From NCBI RefSeq assembly GCF_012939995.1, contig NZ_SPMZ01000009.1, forward strand, positions 55,526 through 119,525: a stretch of DNA of 64,000 nt. Reading direction: 5' to 3'. Below are positions 1 to 14,779 of the stretch, piece by piece. The stretch comes from Candidatus Competibacter phosphatis (GTDB lineage Bacteria; Pseudomonadota; Gammaproteobacteria; Competibacterales; Competibacteraceae). Below the pieces are notes generated by a model that saw only the letters and a program-made list of their open reading frames with translations, was not told the origin of the DNA and did not search any database. Every line of letters starts with the position of its first letter. The first letter of the stretch is position 1. A program made the position numbers and the translations under genes.

Positions 1-1329
<1,329 letters not shown>

Positions 1330-1414
1330 TTAAAACGAAGTGCGGTAAGATAGCATAACTTTTCAGCCGCCCGCATGGTCTGGACCGGACCGCGCCATTG
1401 AGGTCAATCAATCC

Positions 1415-2470
1415 GTGAACGACTCCCATCCGCACTCCCCCACCCTCAGCTACCGCGACGCCGGCGTGGACATCGAAGCCGGTAACCGGCTGGTGGACCG
1501 CATCAAGCCGCATGCCAAGCGTACCCACCGGCCCGGCGTACTGGGCGGACTGGGTGGCTTCGGCGCGTTGTTCGAACTGCCGCTGGACCGCTATCGCCAA
1601 CCGGTGCTGGTGTCCGGCACCGACGGGGTCGGCACCAAGCTCAAACTGGCGCTGGAGCTGCGCCGCCACGACACCATCGGCATCGACCTGGTGGCGATGT
1701 GCGTCAACGACGTGCTGGTGGTCGGGGCCGAACCGTTGTTCTTCCTCGACTATTACGCCACCGGCCATCTGGATGTGGAGGTAGCCGCCGCCGTGATCCA
1801 GGGCATCGCCGACGGTTGCGAACAAGCCGGCGCGGCGCTGGTGGGCGGCGAAACCGCCGAGATGCCGGGAATGTACGGCGAGGGCGATTACGACTTGGCC
1901 GGCTTCTGCGTTGGCGTGGTGGAAAAGAGTCGGATCATCGACGGATCGCGAGTCGCGCCGGGCGATGTGTTACTGGGACTGGCCTCCTCCGGGCCGCATT
2001 CCAACGGCTATTCGCTGATCCGCAAGATCCTGGCGGTCGGCGGCGCGAAGCTGGATCAGCCATTCGAGGATCGCACGCTAGGCGAAACCTTGCTGGCCCC
2101 GACCCGGATCTACGTCAAGCCGGTGCTGCAACTGCTGACGCAAGTCGAAGTTCACGCTATCGCCCACATCACCGGCGGCGGCCTGACCGAAAATCTGCCG
2201 CGTGTTCTCCCGCCTCGCACCAAGGCGATCATCGACACCGCCAGTTGGCCACGACCAGCCATTTTTCAGTGGTTGCAACAACAGGGTGGCGTGGCCGAAA
2301 CGGAAATGTGGCGTACCTTCAATTGTGGAGTGGGCATGGTGATCGGCGTCGCGGTGGAAGACGTGGAGCGGGCACAAGCGATCCTGCGCGATGCCGGCGA
2401 AACGGTCTGGACGCTGGGCCGGATCGCTGGTGGCGTGCAAGATGAACCATTCGTGGAGTTTCAAGCGTGA
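1415..2470 (+). CDS. purM: Phosphoribosylformylglycinamidine cyclo-ligase (AIR synthetase)
   Basis: Closes the imidazole ring of purines, converting FGAM to AIR with ATP. The product has 351 residues, normal for the family, and reads from a GTG. Visible hallmarks are the N-terminal [20 protein letters not shown], the glycine-rich [12 protein letters not shown] segment and [11 protein letters not shown] in the ATP-binding half. Its TGA overlaps the GTG of purN (GTGA), so the two are translationally coupled as in E. coli. The next two steps of inosinate synthesis are thus co-expressed. Confidence 0.97.
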   Translation: MNDSHPHSPTLSYRDAGVDIEAGNRLVDRIKPHAKRTHRPGVLGGLGGFGALFELPLDRYRQPVLVSGTDGVGTKLKLALELRRHDTIGIDLVAMCVNDVLVVGAEPLFFLDYYATGHLDVEVAAAVIQGIADGCEQAGAALVGGETAEMPGMYGEGDYDLAGFCVGVVEKSRIIDGSRVAPGDVLLGLASSGPHSNGYSLIRKILAVGGAKLDQPFEDRTLGETLLAPTRIYVKPVLQLLTQVEVHAIAHITGGGLTENLPRVLPPRTKAIIDTASWPRPAIFQWLQQQGGVAETEMWRTFNCGVGMVIGVAVEDVERAQAILRDAGETVWTLGRIAGGVQDEPFVEFQA

Positions 2471-3135
2471 GCGCCATTCAAAAAATCCGGCTGGTGGTGT
2501 TGATCTCGGGGCGCGGCAGCAATTTACAAGCGATCCTGGATCAAGCTGTCAGCGGAGAATTACCGGTCGAGGTGGCGGCCGTCATCAGTAACCGGCCCGG
2601 CGTTCACGGCCTGGAGCGGGCACGGCAAGCCGGCGTTCCCGCCCTGGTACTGGATCATAAGCGTTTCGCCGACCGGCCGGAGTTCGAGGTGGCCCTGATC
2701 GAAGTGATCGACCGTCAGCAACCGGATTTGGTGGTGCTAGCGGGCTTCATGCGGGTACTGACCGCCGGTTTCACCGAACACTATCGAGGACGGCTGCTCA
2801 ACATCCATCCCTCGCTACTACCCAAGTTTCGCGGCCTGCACACCCATGAACGGGCCATCGCGGCCAGCGAAACCGAACATGGGGCCAGCATCCACTTCGT
2901 CACCGCCGAACTGGATGGCGGGCCGGTCATCGTGCAGGCGCGAGTCCCGGTGCTGCCAGGCGACGACCCCGACGTGCTGGCGGCGCGGGTTCTGGAGCAG
3001 GAACACCGGTTGTACCCCTTGGCGATTCGTTGGTTCGCGACAGAGCGGGTACGGCTGGAGGGAAAGCGAGTATTCTTCGATGGCATGCCGCTGACGGAGC
3101 CGTTGAGGCTGGAGGAAACACCACTCAGCCGATGA
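2467..3135 (+). CDS. purN: Phosphoribosylglycinamide formyltransferase
   Basis: Transfers a formyl group from 10-formyl-THF to GAR in purine synthesis. The product has 222 residues. [10 protein letters not shown] forms the phosphate-binding loop. [16 protein letters not shown] carries the catalytic Asn and His, and ELDGGPVI carries the catalytic Asp. The GTG start overlaps the purM stop. The 3' end overlaps the 3' end of the opposing Uma2-type gene by 11 bp. Confidence 0.96.
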   Translation: MSAIQKIRLVVLISGRGSNLQAILDQAVSGELPVEVAAVISNRPGVHGLERARQAGVPALVLDHKRFADRPEFEVALIEVIDRQQPDLVVLAGFMRVLTAGFTEHYRGRLLNIHPSLLPKFRGLHTHERAIAASETEHGASIHFVTAELDGGPVIVQARVPVLPGDDPDVLAARVLEQEHRLYPLAIRWFATERVRLEGKRVFFDGMPLTEPLRLEETPLSR

Positions 3136-3736
3136 ACAACTCATCCAGGTGGATTTCCACCGTTGGCAACAAAGTAGGCACCAGCACACCTTCTCGTAGC
3201 TGCGAACGGCTTCGATAAGTGCCGCACTCCGGCTGTGGATCGCGGTAGATCTCGACATGACGGCGGCGCGGCCCCATCACCAGCCAAACTTCGGGGATAC
3301 CGTGCCGGGCGTAGAGCGGCACCTTGGTCTTGCGGTCGAATTGCGCCGTGCTGTCGGAAACTTCGATGAGCAGCAGCACATCTTGGGCACGAGGATGTTC
3401 GTTCAGGTAATAATCCGCGCGCGGACGCAGCAGGACCAGATCGGGCTGAGGTTCGGAATGGTCGTCCAGCACAACGGGATTTTGCGAATCCACCAGTGCC
3501 GCGTTACCTGCTCCAAGCCTCAGCTTCTCCGCCAGGATACGGACAATACCCGCGTGAAAACTGCCGATCGGCGCCATCTCGAACAACTCCCCCTCGATCA
3601 ATTCCAGTCGCGCCTCGGGATCGAGGAAACCGGTCTCTCCCATCCGATGAAAATCGGCCACGCTCCAAAGACGCCGAACGGGACTGGTCCTGGCGGTGGG
3701 CTGACTTGTTGGCGACAACGACGCAGACGCGGACAT
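3125..3736 (-). CDS. Uma2-family (DUF820) putative nuclease
   Basis: A 203-residue member of the Uma2/DUF820 family, which has a PD-(D/E)xK restriction-endonuclease-like fold; its function is mostly unknown. Family features seen are LELIEGELFEMAPIGSFHA, QPDLVLLRP, the nuclease-like VLLLIEVSDSTAQFDRKTK (E and K in the right positions) and YARHGIPEVWLV. I chose the ATG at 3736 over a GTG at 3766 because GAGGAGAA lies just upstream of it. It sits downstream of dcd on the same strand. The family is abundant in cyanobacteria and patchy in proteobacteria, so acquisition is possible. Confidence 0.8.
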   Translation of the reverse strand: MSASASLSPTSQPTARTSPVRRLWSVADFHRMGETGFLDPEARLELIEGELFEMAPIGSFHAGIVRILAEKLRLGAGNAALVDSQNPVVLDDHSEPQPDLVLLRPRADYYLNEHPRAQDVLLLIEVSDSTAQFDRKTKVPLYARHGIPEVWLVMGPRRRHVEIYRDPQPECGTYRSRSQLREGVLVPTLLPTVEIHLDELFIG

Positions 3737-3762
3737 CACTTTCTCCTCAATCGACGATTCGT

Positions 3763-4365
3763 TCACGACCCCTTGTCGAGCGGCTCGTCATCGCCGATCC
3801 GGCTCGGAGTCGGGCCACTCTGCCGCTTGTACTTGGCATCCTGCCGCTTGTGGTAGGGGCGAATGGCGGGACCGGTCAGGGTCTCGAAGCTAATGGCGCA
3901 GATCGCCATGCCGGGACGCAACGCCAGCGGCAGCTTGCCGCTGTTGAAGCATTCCAGCACGATGGCGCCGCTCCAGCCGGGATCAATGCGATGGGCGGTA
4001 ACATGCACCATCAATCCCAACCGGGCCAGACTGGAGCGACCATCCAGCCAACCGACCAAATCGTCCGGCACGGTAATGGTCTCGACGGTGGCCGCCAGCG
4101 CCAACTCGCCGGGATGGATGAAAAACGCACCATCCGCGCCGATGCGGATCTCCTTGCCCATGATCTGGTTGATGGCGTGATCGACTTCCTCCCTCGGCCC
4201 GCTGAGGTCGATATGCGACGCGGCGTGATCGTTGAACACCCGGAACCGGTTACCCAGATGCAGATCCACGCTGACTCCGTTGATCCGGCCGGACGAGGGG
4301 CGCGGCTCGATACGGATCTTTCCCTCGTCCAGACAACGTTCGATATCGCGGTCGCACAGCCGCAT
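3763..4365 (-). CDS. dcd: dCTP deaminase
   Basis: Deaminates dCTP to dUTP for thymidylate synthesis. The product has 200 residues (E. coli has 193). The catalytic block [20 protein letters not shown] and the following IDPGWSG are close to the E. coli enzyme, and [13 protein letters not shown] and the C-terminal DAKYKRQ are also conserved. The ATG at 4365 lies 11 bp after the mrp stop. The Dcd frame stays open far upstream through mrp, but that extension matches nothing. The pair mrp-dcd is probably one transcript. Confidence 0.97.
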   Translation of the reverse strand: MRLCDRDIERCLDEGKIRIEPRPSSGRINGVSVDLHLGNRFRVFNDHAASHIDLSGPREEVDHAINQIMGKEIRIGADGAFFIHPGELALAATVETITVPDDLVGWLDGRSSLARLGLMVHVTAHRIDPGWSGAIVLECFNSGKLPLALRPGMAICAISFETLTGPAIRPYHKRQDAKYKRQSGPTPSRIGDDEPLDKGS

Positions 4366-4376
4366 GGGACGAAACC

Positions 4377-5465
4377 TCAGGTGTTTTGAATCACGATGTT
4401 GGGGAACTTGTGACTGTAGTTTCGGGCTTGCAACGACAGTCGGGCGGCGGCGCGGCGGGCGATCTCCCGATACAGACTGGCGATGCGGCTGTCCGGCTCC
4501 GCCGCCACCGTGGGCCGGCCGCCATCGGTTTCCTCGCGGATACGAATATCCAACGGCAAGGACCCCAGGAAGGGCACCTCGTATTCTTCCGCCATCCGCT
4601 GGCCGCCGCCCGCGCCGAAGATGTGTTCCTCGTGACCGCATTGCGAACAGATGTGAATACTCATGTTCTCGACGACACCCAATACCGGTACCTCCACTTT
4701 CTCGAACATCTTCAGTCCCTTGCGAGCGTCCAACAAGGCGATGTCCTGCGGCGTGGTGACGATGATCGCGCCGCTGACCGGCACTTTCTGCGACAGGGTC
4801 AACTGAGTGTCGCCGGTGCCCGGCGGCAGGTCGATGATCAGATAATCGAGATCGTGCCAGCGAGTATCGCGTAGCAATTGTTCGAGGGTCTGGGTCACCA
4901 TCGGTCCGCGCCAAACCATCGGCGTGTCTTCCTCGATCAGATAGCCGATCGACATGGACTGCACGTTGTAGCTGACGATCGGATTCAGCGTCTTGCCGTC
5001 CGGTGATTCCGGCTGTTGGCGCGCGCCCAGCATGCGCGGCTGACTGGGACCGTAGATGTCGGCGTCCAGCAAGCCGACCCGCGCCCCTTCGACGCTGAGC
5101 GCCAGCGCCAGGTTGACCGCCGTGGTGGATTTGCCGACCCCACCCTTGCCGGAGGCCACGGCGATGATGTTGCGCACGCCCGGCATCGGTTTCAGCCCCT
5201 TTTGCACTTCGTGGGCGATCACCTTGCACTCCACCCGAACCACCGCCTCACCGGCGCCCAGCGCCGCGAGCCGCTCGCCCAGGGCCACGACCAACGCATC
5301 CCGATAGCCCGCCGCCGGGAATCCCAGTTCCACATCGATCTCAATGCGATCAGCTCCGATTTGGATGTTCTTGATGCATTTGGCGGTCACCAGATCCTGT
5401 TCGAGATAGGGGTCCACATAGCCTTTGAGGGCGGTTTCCACATCGGCGCGTGATACAGCGGTCAT
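4377..5465 (-). CDS. mrp: Iron-sulfur cluster carrier ATPase Mrp/ApbC
   Basis: A P-loop scaffold that binds and delivers Fe-S clusters in the cytosol. The product has 362 residues. An N-terminal MIP18/DUF59-like domain covers about residues 1-95. The deviant Walker A is [20 protein letters not shown], with [15 protein letters not shown] after it. The CxxC cluster ligand is in [13 protein letters not shown] near residue 275. In E. coli mrp is next to metG; here metG is also near, on the opposite strand after one small gene. Confidence 0.95.
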   Translation of the reverse strand: MTAVSRADVETALKGYVDPYLEQDLVTAKCIKNIQIGADRIEIDVELGFPAAGYRDALVVALGERLAALGAGEAVVRVECKVIAHEVQKGLKPMPGVRNIIAVASGKGGVGKSTTAVNLALALSVEGARVGLLDADIYGPSQPRMLGARQQPESPDGKTLNPIVSYNVQSMSIGYLIEEDTPMVWRGPMVTQTLEQLLRDTRWHDLDYLIIDLPPGTGDTQLTLSQKVPVSGAIIVTTPQDIALLDARKGLKMFEKVEVPVLGVVENMSIHICSQCGHEEHIFGAGGGQRMAEEYEVPFLGSLPLDIRIREETDGGRPTVAAEPDSRIASLYREIARRAAARLSLQARNYSHKFPNIVIQNT

Positions 5466-5544
5466 AAGCGAGGTTTCTCCTGCAAGATTAAGTTCGATTC
5501 AGTATCGGAAAATCGGGCGCTTCGGTTCGTGCCCGGCACCGCGT

Positions 5545-5841
5545 TCAATAGCCGACCAAGCACTTCTGTCGGGCCACTTCCAACTTGAGGCGGGCATCCG
5601 CCTTCAGGGCCGCGAGCACGCATTGCCAGTACGAGGGCTGGTAATTATCCGCCATTCCCTGGCAATTGACCTGATTCAAGGCTTGCGGCGATTCACCATG
5701 CTGTTGGGCCAGGGATACCGCTTGCTGGCAAAAATTCGCGCTCCAAATTTCCTCCGCCAGCGCCCCCTGGGAGTGGGCTGGACCTGCGGCCATCAGTCCC
5801 GCAACCGCCACGATCCCGCTGAAAGCCAGGTTGATTCGCAT
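5545..5841 (-). CDS. Small secreted protein with four cysteines, unknown
   Basis: A 98-residue protein I do not recognise. The N terminus (MRINLAFSGIVAVAGLMAAG, then PAHSQG) is a good Sec signal peptide with cleavage after an AxS-like site. The mature part holds exactly four cysteines (ANFCQQ, QVNCQG, WQCVLA, RQKCLV), which suggests two disulfides in the periplasm. The ATG at 5841 follows an ideal GAGGAGG ribosome-binding site. The reading frame extends further upstream but lacks that support. Confidence 0.7.
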   Translation of the reverse strand: MRINLAFSGIVAVAGLMAAGPAHSQGALAEEIWSANFCQQAVSLAQQHGESPQALNQVNCQGMADNYQPSYWQCVLAALKADARLKLEVARQKCLVGY

Positions 5842-5959
5842 AAATACCTCCTCGTTTCCACCCAAACTCGCATGGCGGACACTCCGCTCGGCGGATGACA
5901 GCCATGCGGCAATACTGCTAACGTAGCGGCCTTTCCGAGCGACCGCAACGATCCCGACC

Positions 5960-7990
5960 ATGAGCGACCAAATCCGCCGCATCCTCGTCACCAGCGCCCT
6001 GCCCTACGCCAACGGCCCGATCCATATCGGCCACCTGGTCGAATACATTCAGACCGACATCTGGGTCCGCTTCCAGAAACTGCGCGGCCATGAATGCTAC
6101 TACCTTTGCGCCGACGACGCTCACGGTACGCCGATCATGTTGCGCGCCGAACAGGATGGTGTGACCCCGGAACAACTGATCGAGCGGATCTGGCGCGAGC
6201 ATCACGCCGATTTCACCGATTTCCTGATCGAGTTCGACAACTATTACTCCACGCATTCACCGGAATGCCGTCATTACGCCGAACTGATCTATCAGCGGCT
6301 GAACGAAGCCGGGCACATCAGCCGCCGGGTCATCACCCAGGCCTTCGACCCGGAAAAGCAGATGTTCCTGCCGGACCGTTTCATCAAAGGCGAATGTCCG
6401 CGCTGCGGCACGCCGGACCAGTACGGCGACAGTTGCGAGAACTGCGGCGCCACCTATTCCCCCACCGACCTGAAAAACCCGCGCTCGGTCCTGTCCGGCG
6501 CGACGCCGATCACCAAGGAATCGCTGCATTTCTTTTTCAAGCTGGTCGATTTCGAGACCATGCTGAAGGACTGGATCGCCAGCGGGCCGATCCAGCCGCA
6601 GATGATCAACAAGCTCAACGAGTGGTTCACCGCCGGCTTGCAGGAGTGGGACATCTCCCGCGACGCGCCGTACTGGGGCTTCGAAATCCCCGACGCGCCC
6701 GGCAAGTATTTCTACGTCTGGCTGGATGCGCCGATCGGCTACATGGCCAGCTTCCAAAACTTCTGCGACCGCGCCGGTCTGCGTTTCGACGATTTCTGGG
6801 GGCCGAACAGCGACGCCGAGGTCCATCATTTCATCGGCAAGGACATCGCCTATTTCCACATCCTGTTCTGGCCGGCCGAGTTGACCGGCGCCGGCTTCCG
6901 CAAACCGACCGCTGTGCATTGCCACGGTTTTCTGACCGTGGACGGCCAGAAAATGTCGAAGTCGCGCGGCACCTTCATCAAGGCCCGCACCTATCTCAAT
7001 CATCTGCGGCCGGAATATCTGCGCTACTACTTCGCCACCAAGCTGAGCGACGGCGTCGACGACCTCGATCTCAACTTCGAGGACTTTCTGCAGCGGGTCA
7101 ACAGCGACCTGGTCGGCAAGCTGGTCAATATCGCCAGCCGCAGCGCCGGCTTCATCACCCGCCGTTTCGGTGGCCGACTGGCCGACCATCTGGCCGAACC
7201 GGCGTTACATGCCGAATTCGTCGCTGCCGCCGACTCCATTGCCCAAGCGTACGAACGGCGGGAATTCGGCCGGGCCATGCGCGAGATCATGGCGCTGGCC
7301 GACCGCGCCAACCAGTACATTGACGAGAAGAAACCCTGGACGCTGGCCAAACAGCCCGGCGCCGAGGCCGAAGTACAGGCCGTTTGCAGCCTAGGATTGA
7401 ACCTGTTCCGGGTGCTGACGCTGTATCTCAAGCCGGTGCTGCCCGGCCTGGCGGCACAGGTCGAACAGTTCCTGCAAATCCCGCCGCTGCGCTGGAGCGA
7501 TGTCGACCACCCGCTGCTCGGCCATGCCATCGCCGAGTTCAAGCCACTGATGCAACGCGTGGAGATGGCGCAAATCGCGGCGATCATCGAGGAATCCAAG
7601 GAAGGCGCTCCAAGCGGCGAAGAGACGCCCGCGCCGAGTGGGCCGCTGATCGACGACCCGATCGGTCCCGTCATCACCATCGAGGATTTCGCCAAGGTGG
7701 ACTTGCGGGTGGCGCGGATCATCAAGGCCGAAGCGGTGGCGGGGGCCGATAAGCTGCTGCGGCTGGAACTGGACCTCGGCGGCGAAACCCGCCAAGTTTT
7801 CGCCGGTATCAAATCCGCCTACCCGCCGGAAGCGCTGCAAGGTCGGCTAACCGTGTTGGTCGCCAACCTTGCCCCGCGCAAGATGCGCTTCGGTGTTTCA
7901 GAGGGCATGGTGCTGGCGGCTGGCGGTGGGGACGGTATCTACCTGCTCGGCCCGGACACCGGCGCGGAGCCGGGCATGCGGGTCAAATGA
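5960..7990 (+). CDS. metG: Methionyl-tRNA synthetase
   Basis: Charges initiator and elongator tRNA-Met. The product has 676 residues, the long dimeric form. HIGH appears in [17 protein letters not shown]. The zinc knuckle [18 protein letters not shown] follows near residue 150, and KMSKS lies in [11 protein letters not shown] near 335. The C-terminal EMAPII/Trbp111-like tRNA-binding domain starts near [15 protein letters not shown] (about 570). The stop abuts the stop of the opposing sugar transferase gene with no gap. Confidence 0.98.
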   Translation: MSDQIRRILVTSALPYANGPIHIGHLVEYIQTDIWVRFQKLRGHECYYLCADDAHGTPIMLRAEQDGVTPEQLIERIWREHHADFTDFLIEFDNYYSTHSPECRHYAELIYQRLNEAGHISRRVITQAFDPEKQMFLPDRFIKGECPRCGTPDQYGDSCENCGATYSPTDLKNPRSVLSGATPITKESLHFFFKLVDFETMLKDWIASGPIQPQMINKLNEWFTAGLQEWDISRDAPYWGFEIPDAPGKYFYVWLDAPIGYMASFQNFCDRAGLRFDDFWGPNSDAEVHHFIGKDIAYFHILFWPAELTGAGFRKPTAVHCHGFLTVDGQKMSKSRGTFIKARTYLNHLRPEYLRYYFATKLSDGVDDLDLNFEDFLQRVNSDLVGKLVNIASRSAGFITRRFGGRLADHLAEPALHAEFVAAADSIAQAYERREFGRAMREIMALADRANQYIDEKKPWTLAKQPGAEAEVQAVCSLGLNLFRVLTLYLKPVLPGLAAQVEQFLQIPPLRWSDVDHPLLGHAIAEFKPLMQRVEMAQIAAIIEESKEGAPSGEETPAPSGPLIDDPIGPVITIEDFAKVDLRVARIIKAEAVAGADKLLRLELDLGGETRQVFAGIKSAYPPEALQGRLTVLVANLAPRKMRFGVSEGMVLAAGGGDGIYLLGPDTGAEPGMRVK

Positions 7991-9439
7991 TCAGCGCGCC
8001 CCCCGACCCCACAGGATGGTGTGCACGGTCTGCAGCAGGATGACGACGTCGAAGAAAAAGCTGTAGTTCTTGATGTAGTACAGATCGTACTGCAATTTCT
8101 CGCGCGCATCCTTCTCGGACGCACCGTAGGGATAGCAAATCTGCGCCCAACCGGTGATGCCCGGCTTGACCATATGCCGCATGGAATAGCAGGGGATTCC
8201 CCGGCGCAGATCGGCCACAAACTGCGGCCGTTCCGGCCGCGGGCCGACGAAGCTCATATCGCCGCGCAGCACGTTGAATAACTGGGGCAGTTCATCGATG
8301 CGGGTTTCGCGCAGCACCGCGCCGACTCGCGTGATCCGCGAATCATTTTTTTGCGCCCAGACTGCCTTCCCTCCTTTCTCGGCGCCGACCACCATGCTGC
8401 GAAATTTGATGACCTCGAACAAGCGATCCTTGAACCCAACCCGGCTCTGCCGGTACAAAATCGGTCCGTGACCACCCGACTCCAGCCAAATGGCCAAGAC
8501 CGCCACCAACATCAGCGGCCAGGTCAATGCCAGCAACAACAGGCTCACGGTGACATCGAACATCCGCTTTACGGTACTTCTGAGCCCCATTCCCTGAAAA
8601 CCTTCGGCAAAGATGATGCTGCTCGGCCTTAACGCCTCCAGTTGAACCTTGCCGGTCTGCCGTTCGAAAAAACCCAGAAAATGACTGATCGCAACTCCAT
8701 TGATTTTGCAACTCAGAATCTCGTCGATGGGAAACCCCTTGCGTCGGTCGTCCATGGCCACCACGATCTCATCGACACGCAACTCATCCGCCAGATTGGC
8801 CAGGTTGCTGGTCACCTGCAACATGCGGCCAGCCGGCACTCTCGGCGTTTCGTGCTCGTGGACCTGAATATAACCGGGGACCAGGAAACCCATGGTTCCC
8901 TGCTGCTGCAACGCTTCGATCTCGGCCGCATGTTCGCCCACGCCCAATACCAGCACCCGCTGCTTGAGCTGATCGTGCCTGGTGATCTTGAAGAAGATGA
9001 AGCGCAACGACAGCACGCTTAGAAAGGCGATCCCAATCGCGAGGCTGAACTCACCGCGACCGAGAGCAAGATCGGGAACCAGGTAGTACAGCAAGGTCAT
9101 CGCGAATAGCCCGAACAGGAAGCTGACGCCGACCCGCAGCAACATCTCGCCCTTGCCGCTCCAGAAATTGCGCTCGTACAAGCCCAGCGAGATCATGATC
9201 GTCAACATGACGAACATAAATGCCGACGCGCTCGGAATCATCTCATCCACGCGCAACCCAACTTTGCCCTGGATCAGCATAAAATGCAGCGCGCGACCGA
9301 GATAGATCGACCCAAACAAGCTGAGCGCTTCCACCCCCAACAAGGTCAGCAACGCCTGAGAAATATAGTGTCTGAGCAGGCGCATCATAATGGGGGGATA
9401 TCCATAACCGGATGTGTCTTTGCTTTTTCCATAAGGCAT
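7991..9439 (-). CDS. Polyprenyl-phosphate sugar-1-phosphate transferase (EpsB/WcaJ type)
   Basis: Starts lipid-linked exopolysaccharide synthesis by moving a sugar-phosphate onto undecaprenyl phosphate at the inner membrane. The 482 residues show several N-terminal membrane helices, a CoA-binding-like Rossmann region (RVLVLGVGEHAAEIEAL), a further hydrophobic helix near residue 300, and the bacterial sugar transferase domain with SRVGFKDRLFEVIKFRSM and GDMSFVGPRPERPQF. It resembles the PEP-CTERM-associated EpsB family. The start is uncertain: ATGs at 9388 or 9385 (MRLLRHYISQ) are alternatives. It lies divergently beside tviB. Confidence 0.88.
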   Translation of the reverse strand: MPYGKSKDTSGYGYPPIMMRLLRHYISQALLTLLGVEALSLFGSIYLGRALHFMLIQGKVGLRVDEMIPSASAFMFVMLTIMISLGLYERNFWSGKGEMLLRVGVSFLFGLFAMTLLYYLVPDLALGRGEFSLAIGIAFLSVLSLRFIFFKITRHDQLKQRVLVLGVGEHAAEIEALQQQGTMGFLVPGYIQVHEHETPRVPAGRMLQVTSNLANLADELRVDEIVVAMDDRRKGFPIDEILSCKINGVAISHFLGFFERQTGKVQLEALRPSSIIFAEGFQGMGLRSTVKRMFDVTVSLLLLALTWPLMLVAVLAIWLESGGHGPILYRQSRVGFKDRLFEVIKFRSMVVGAEKGGKAVWAQKNDSRITRVGAVLRETRIDELPQLFNVLRGDMSFVGPRPERPQFVADLRRGIPCYSMRHMVKPGITGWAQICYPYGASEKDAREKLQYDLYYIKNYSFFFDVVILLQTVHTILWGRGAR

Positions 9440-9589
9440 GGAAGGCCGAATTCAATCTCTAAGTCCATATTGCCCGAAACGTAACGACAGTAGAGCTTGC
9501 GCCGCGATAAAAGTACGCTCACCAGTTCCGGTTCCTCCTCTATACTTGCCAGCATTTGCAGCTTTTCCCCGCGAACGGAGCACCCATCC

Positions 9590-10867
9590 ATGTTTGATCT
9601 CGCCAATACTCGCATCGGCATCGTCGGCCTCGGTTATGTGGGCTTACCTTTGGCGGTCGAATTCGGCAAGCAGTTCCCGACGATCGGTCTGGATATCAAC
9701 GCCGCCCGCATCCGCGAACTCCAGGTCGGTCACGACAGCACGCTGGAAGTCGCGGCCGAGGAACTACGGCAAGCCAACCATCTGCGTTATACCGATCGCG
9801 CCGAGGATCTGGCAGCCTGCAACGTCTACATCGTTACGGTGCCAACTCCGGTGGACGGCTACAAGCGTCCTGATTTTAGCCCACTGATCGGCGCCAGCAC
9901 CACGGTGGGCCGGCTATTGAAACCGGGCGACGTGGTGATTTACGAATCCACGGTCTACCCCGGCGCCACCGAGGAAATCTGCGTGCCGATCTTGGAACGG
10001 GAATCCGGCTTGCGTTTCAACGCGGATTTTTTCGCCGGCTATAGCCCGGAACGCATCAACCCCGGTGACAAGGATCACCGGGTTACCAGCATTCTCAAGG
10101 TCACTTCAGGCTCCACACCGGAAGCGGCGGCGTTCGTGGACGCACTGTACAGGCGCATCATTACCGCCGGAACTCACCGCGCCTCCAGCATCCGCGTGGC
10201 GGAAGCCGCCAAGGTGATCGAAAACACCCAACGCGACGTCAATATCGCCTTGGTCAACGAACTGGCGCTTTTGTTCGAGCGCTTGGGAATCGATACCGAA
10301 GAAGTGCTGCTCGCCGCCGGCACCAAGTGGAATTTCCTGCCGTTTCGGCCGGGCCTGGTGGGCGGCCATTGCATCGGCGTCGATCCTTATTATCTGACCC
10401 ACAAGGCCCAACAGATCGGTCATCACCCGGAAATGATCCTGGCCGGGCGACGCATCAACGACGGCATGGGCACCTACGTGGTGCAACGGGTGGTGAAACT
10501 GATGAATCAGCGCCGGATCGCGGTGATGGACGCCAAGATACTGGTGCTGGGTCTGACCTTCAAGGAGAATTGCCCGGATCTGCGCAACACCCGAGTGGTG
10601 GACATCGTTCGGGAATTTGGCGACTACCACGCCTGTGTCGATGTATATGATCCGTGGGTGGACCCTCAGGAGGCCCGGCATGAATACGGCATCGACCCGG
10701 TCGCGGAACTGAAGTCGGGACATTACGATGCCATCATCCTGGCGGTGGGACATCGCCAGTTTCGCGAAATGGGGGCGAAGGGCATCCGCGCCGCCGGCAA
10801 ACCCAACGCGGTGTTGTTCGATGTCAAATATCTGCTGCCCGCCGGCAGCGTGGACGGTCGCTTGTAA
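9590..10867 (+). CDS. tviB: UDP-N-acetylhexosamine 6-dehydrogenase, TviB/WbpO type
   Basis: Oxidises a UDP-HexNAc to its uronic acid for surface polysaccharide. The product has 425 residues. The NAD-binding motif is [18 protein letters not shown], the central block is [21 protein letters not shown], and the catalytic cysteine lies in [12 protein letters not shown] near residue 260. The ATG at 9590 follows GGAG; a longer upstream reading is not conserved. It is followed after 20 bp by an epimerase gene, the same pairing as tviB-tviC in Vi antigen loci. Exact substrate (GlcNAc or GalNAc) is not decided by the sequence. Confidence 0.9.
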   Translation: MFDLANTRIGIVGLGYVGLPLAVEFGKQFPTIGLDINAARIRELQVGHDSTLEVAAEELRQANHLRYTDRAEDLAACNVYIVTVPTPVDGYKRPDFSPLIGASTTVGRLLKPGDVVIYESTVYPGATEEICVPILERESGLRFNADFFAGYSPERINPGDKDHRVTSILKVTSGSTPEAAAFVDALYRRIITAGTHRASSIRVAEAAKVIENTQRDVNIALVNELALLFERLGIDTEEVLLAAGTKWNFLPFRPGLVGGHCIGVDPYYLTHKAQQIGHHPEMILAGRRINDGMGTYVVQRVVKLMNQRRIAVMDAKILVLGLTFKENCPDLRNTRVVDIVREFGDYHACVDVYDPWVDPQEARHEYGIDPVAELKSGHYDAIILAVGHRQFREMGAKGIRAAGKPNAVLFDVKYLLPAGSVDGRL

Positions 10868-10887
10868 GGACCGATGCGGAGTCCGCC

Positions 10888-11891
<1,004 letters not shown>

Positions 11892-11895
<4 letters not shown>

Positions 11896-12629
11896 GCTGA
11901 GCCGGCCGCCTCATCCAATCGCCGCCACACGCAGGCACCGCCGCTTTTCTTATCCAGCATGTCGAGATACTGGTCGTGAGCGGCACGCTCCTCGGCGCTG
12001 GCGCGGAGCACCGGCAGCGGCGGCCGGCTTCGAGGCACCGCCGCCCGTCGGCTCTCCTGCTTGCCCCGCACCGTGGCCGCGCTCTCCTGAACGAACAGCG
12101 AATCCTGCTGGCGGGTCATCGCCAGATAGACGTCGGCCAGAATCTCCGCGTCGAGTAGGGCGCCATGCAGGGTACGCTGGGAGTTGTCGATGCCGTAGCG
12201 CTTGCACAGCGCGTCCAGGTTGTTGCGCTGACCGGGATGACGCTGGCGGGCCAATAGCAAAGTATCCTCGACCGTGCAAAGCTGCTCCAGCGCGCTGTGG
12301 CCGCGCCCGCAGCGTTGCAGCTCGCGGTTGAGAAAGCCCAGATCGAAAGGCGCGTTGTGGATGATCAGTTCGGCGCCCCGGACGAATTCCAGAAATTGCT
12401 CGGCGATCTCGGCAAAGCGCGGCTGATCGGCGAGGAATTCGTTGGTGAGACCGTGGACTCTGATGGCCCCTTCGTCGATGGCGCGCTCCGGTCGCAGGTA
12501 GACGTGGAATTGACGCTCGGTCAGCCGCCGGTTCCGCAGTTCGATGCAGCCGATTTCGATGACCCGGTGCCCTTGGCCGGGATCGAGACCGGTGGTTTCG
12601 GTGTCGAGTACCACTTGACGTTCGCGCAT
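11892..12629 (-). CDS. dnaQ: DNA polymerase III epsilon subunit (proofreading exonuclease)
   Basis: A 3'-5' DEDDh exonuclease that proofreads for Pol III. ExoI is [11 protein letters not shown], ExoII is [13 protein letters not shown] and ExoIII is [16 protein letters not shown]. The C-terminal tail (residues ~180-245) would bind the alpha subunit. The ATG at 12629 is preferred over an upstream TTG that overlaps the rnhA stop. rnhA lies immediately upstream on the same strand, unlike the divergent arrangement in E. coli. Confidence 0.96.
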
Positions 12630-12643
12630 GCCCTTCGCTCCGT

Positions 12644-13116
12644 TCAAACCTTGCTTGACTTGAGGCGGGTAATCGCTTCCCGCGCCAGTTGATCCACTCG
12701 TTCGTTTTCAGGATGGCCACTGTGGCCGCGCACCCATTCCCACTCCACTTGATGCGGGGTCAGGGCCGATTCCAGCCGTTGCCAGAGATCGACATTCTTG
12801 ACTGGCTGACGGTCGGCGGTTTTCCAGCCGCGCCGCTTCCAGGACGCCAGCCATTCGGTGATGCCGCGCATGACGTACTGGCTATCGGTGCAGATCCGCA
12901 CCTGGACCGGGCGTTTCAGGGCCTCCAGGCCATGGATGACCGCCAGCAACTCCATGCGGTTGTTGGTGGTGTCCGCTTCGCCGCCAGACAGTTCCTTTTC
13001 ATGCCCCTGGTAGCGGAGTAAGGCACCCCAACCGCCAGGGCCGGGATTGCCGGAGCAAGCGCCGTCGGTGAATAGTTCCACCCATTCCGGCTCGGTATTC
13101 CTGGTTCCGTTCGTCA

Positions 13117-13117
<1 letters not shown>
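12644..13117 (-). CDS. rnhA: Ribonuclease HI
   Basis: Cuts the RNA strand of RNA:DNA hybrids. The product has 157 residues. All catalytic acids are visible: [46 protein letters not shown] and the C-terminal [17 protein letters not shown]. The ATG overlaps the stop of the upstream ABC transporter gene (TGATG), so translation is probably coupled. dnaQ follows 15 bp downstream. Confidence 0.97.
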
Positions 13118-14745
<1,628 letters not shown>

Positions 14746-14779
14746 GTTCGATCCAGTGGGCTTTATGAATGGGCCGTTA

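Noticed and set aside
4366..5229. Minus-strand frame that extends dcd far upstream through mrp
   Set aside because: Only the last 200 codons match Dcd. The upstream part is an out-of-frame reading of mrp.
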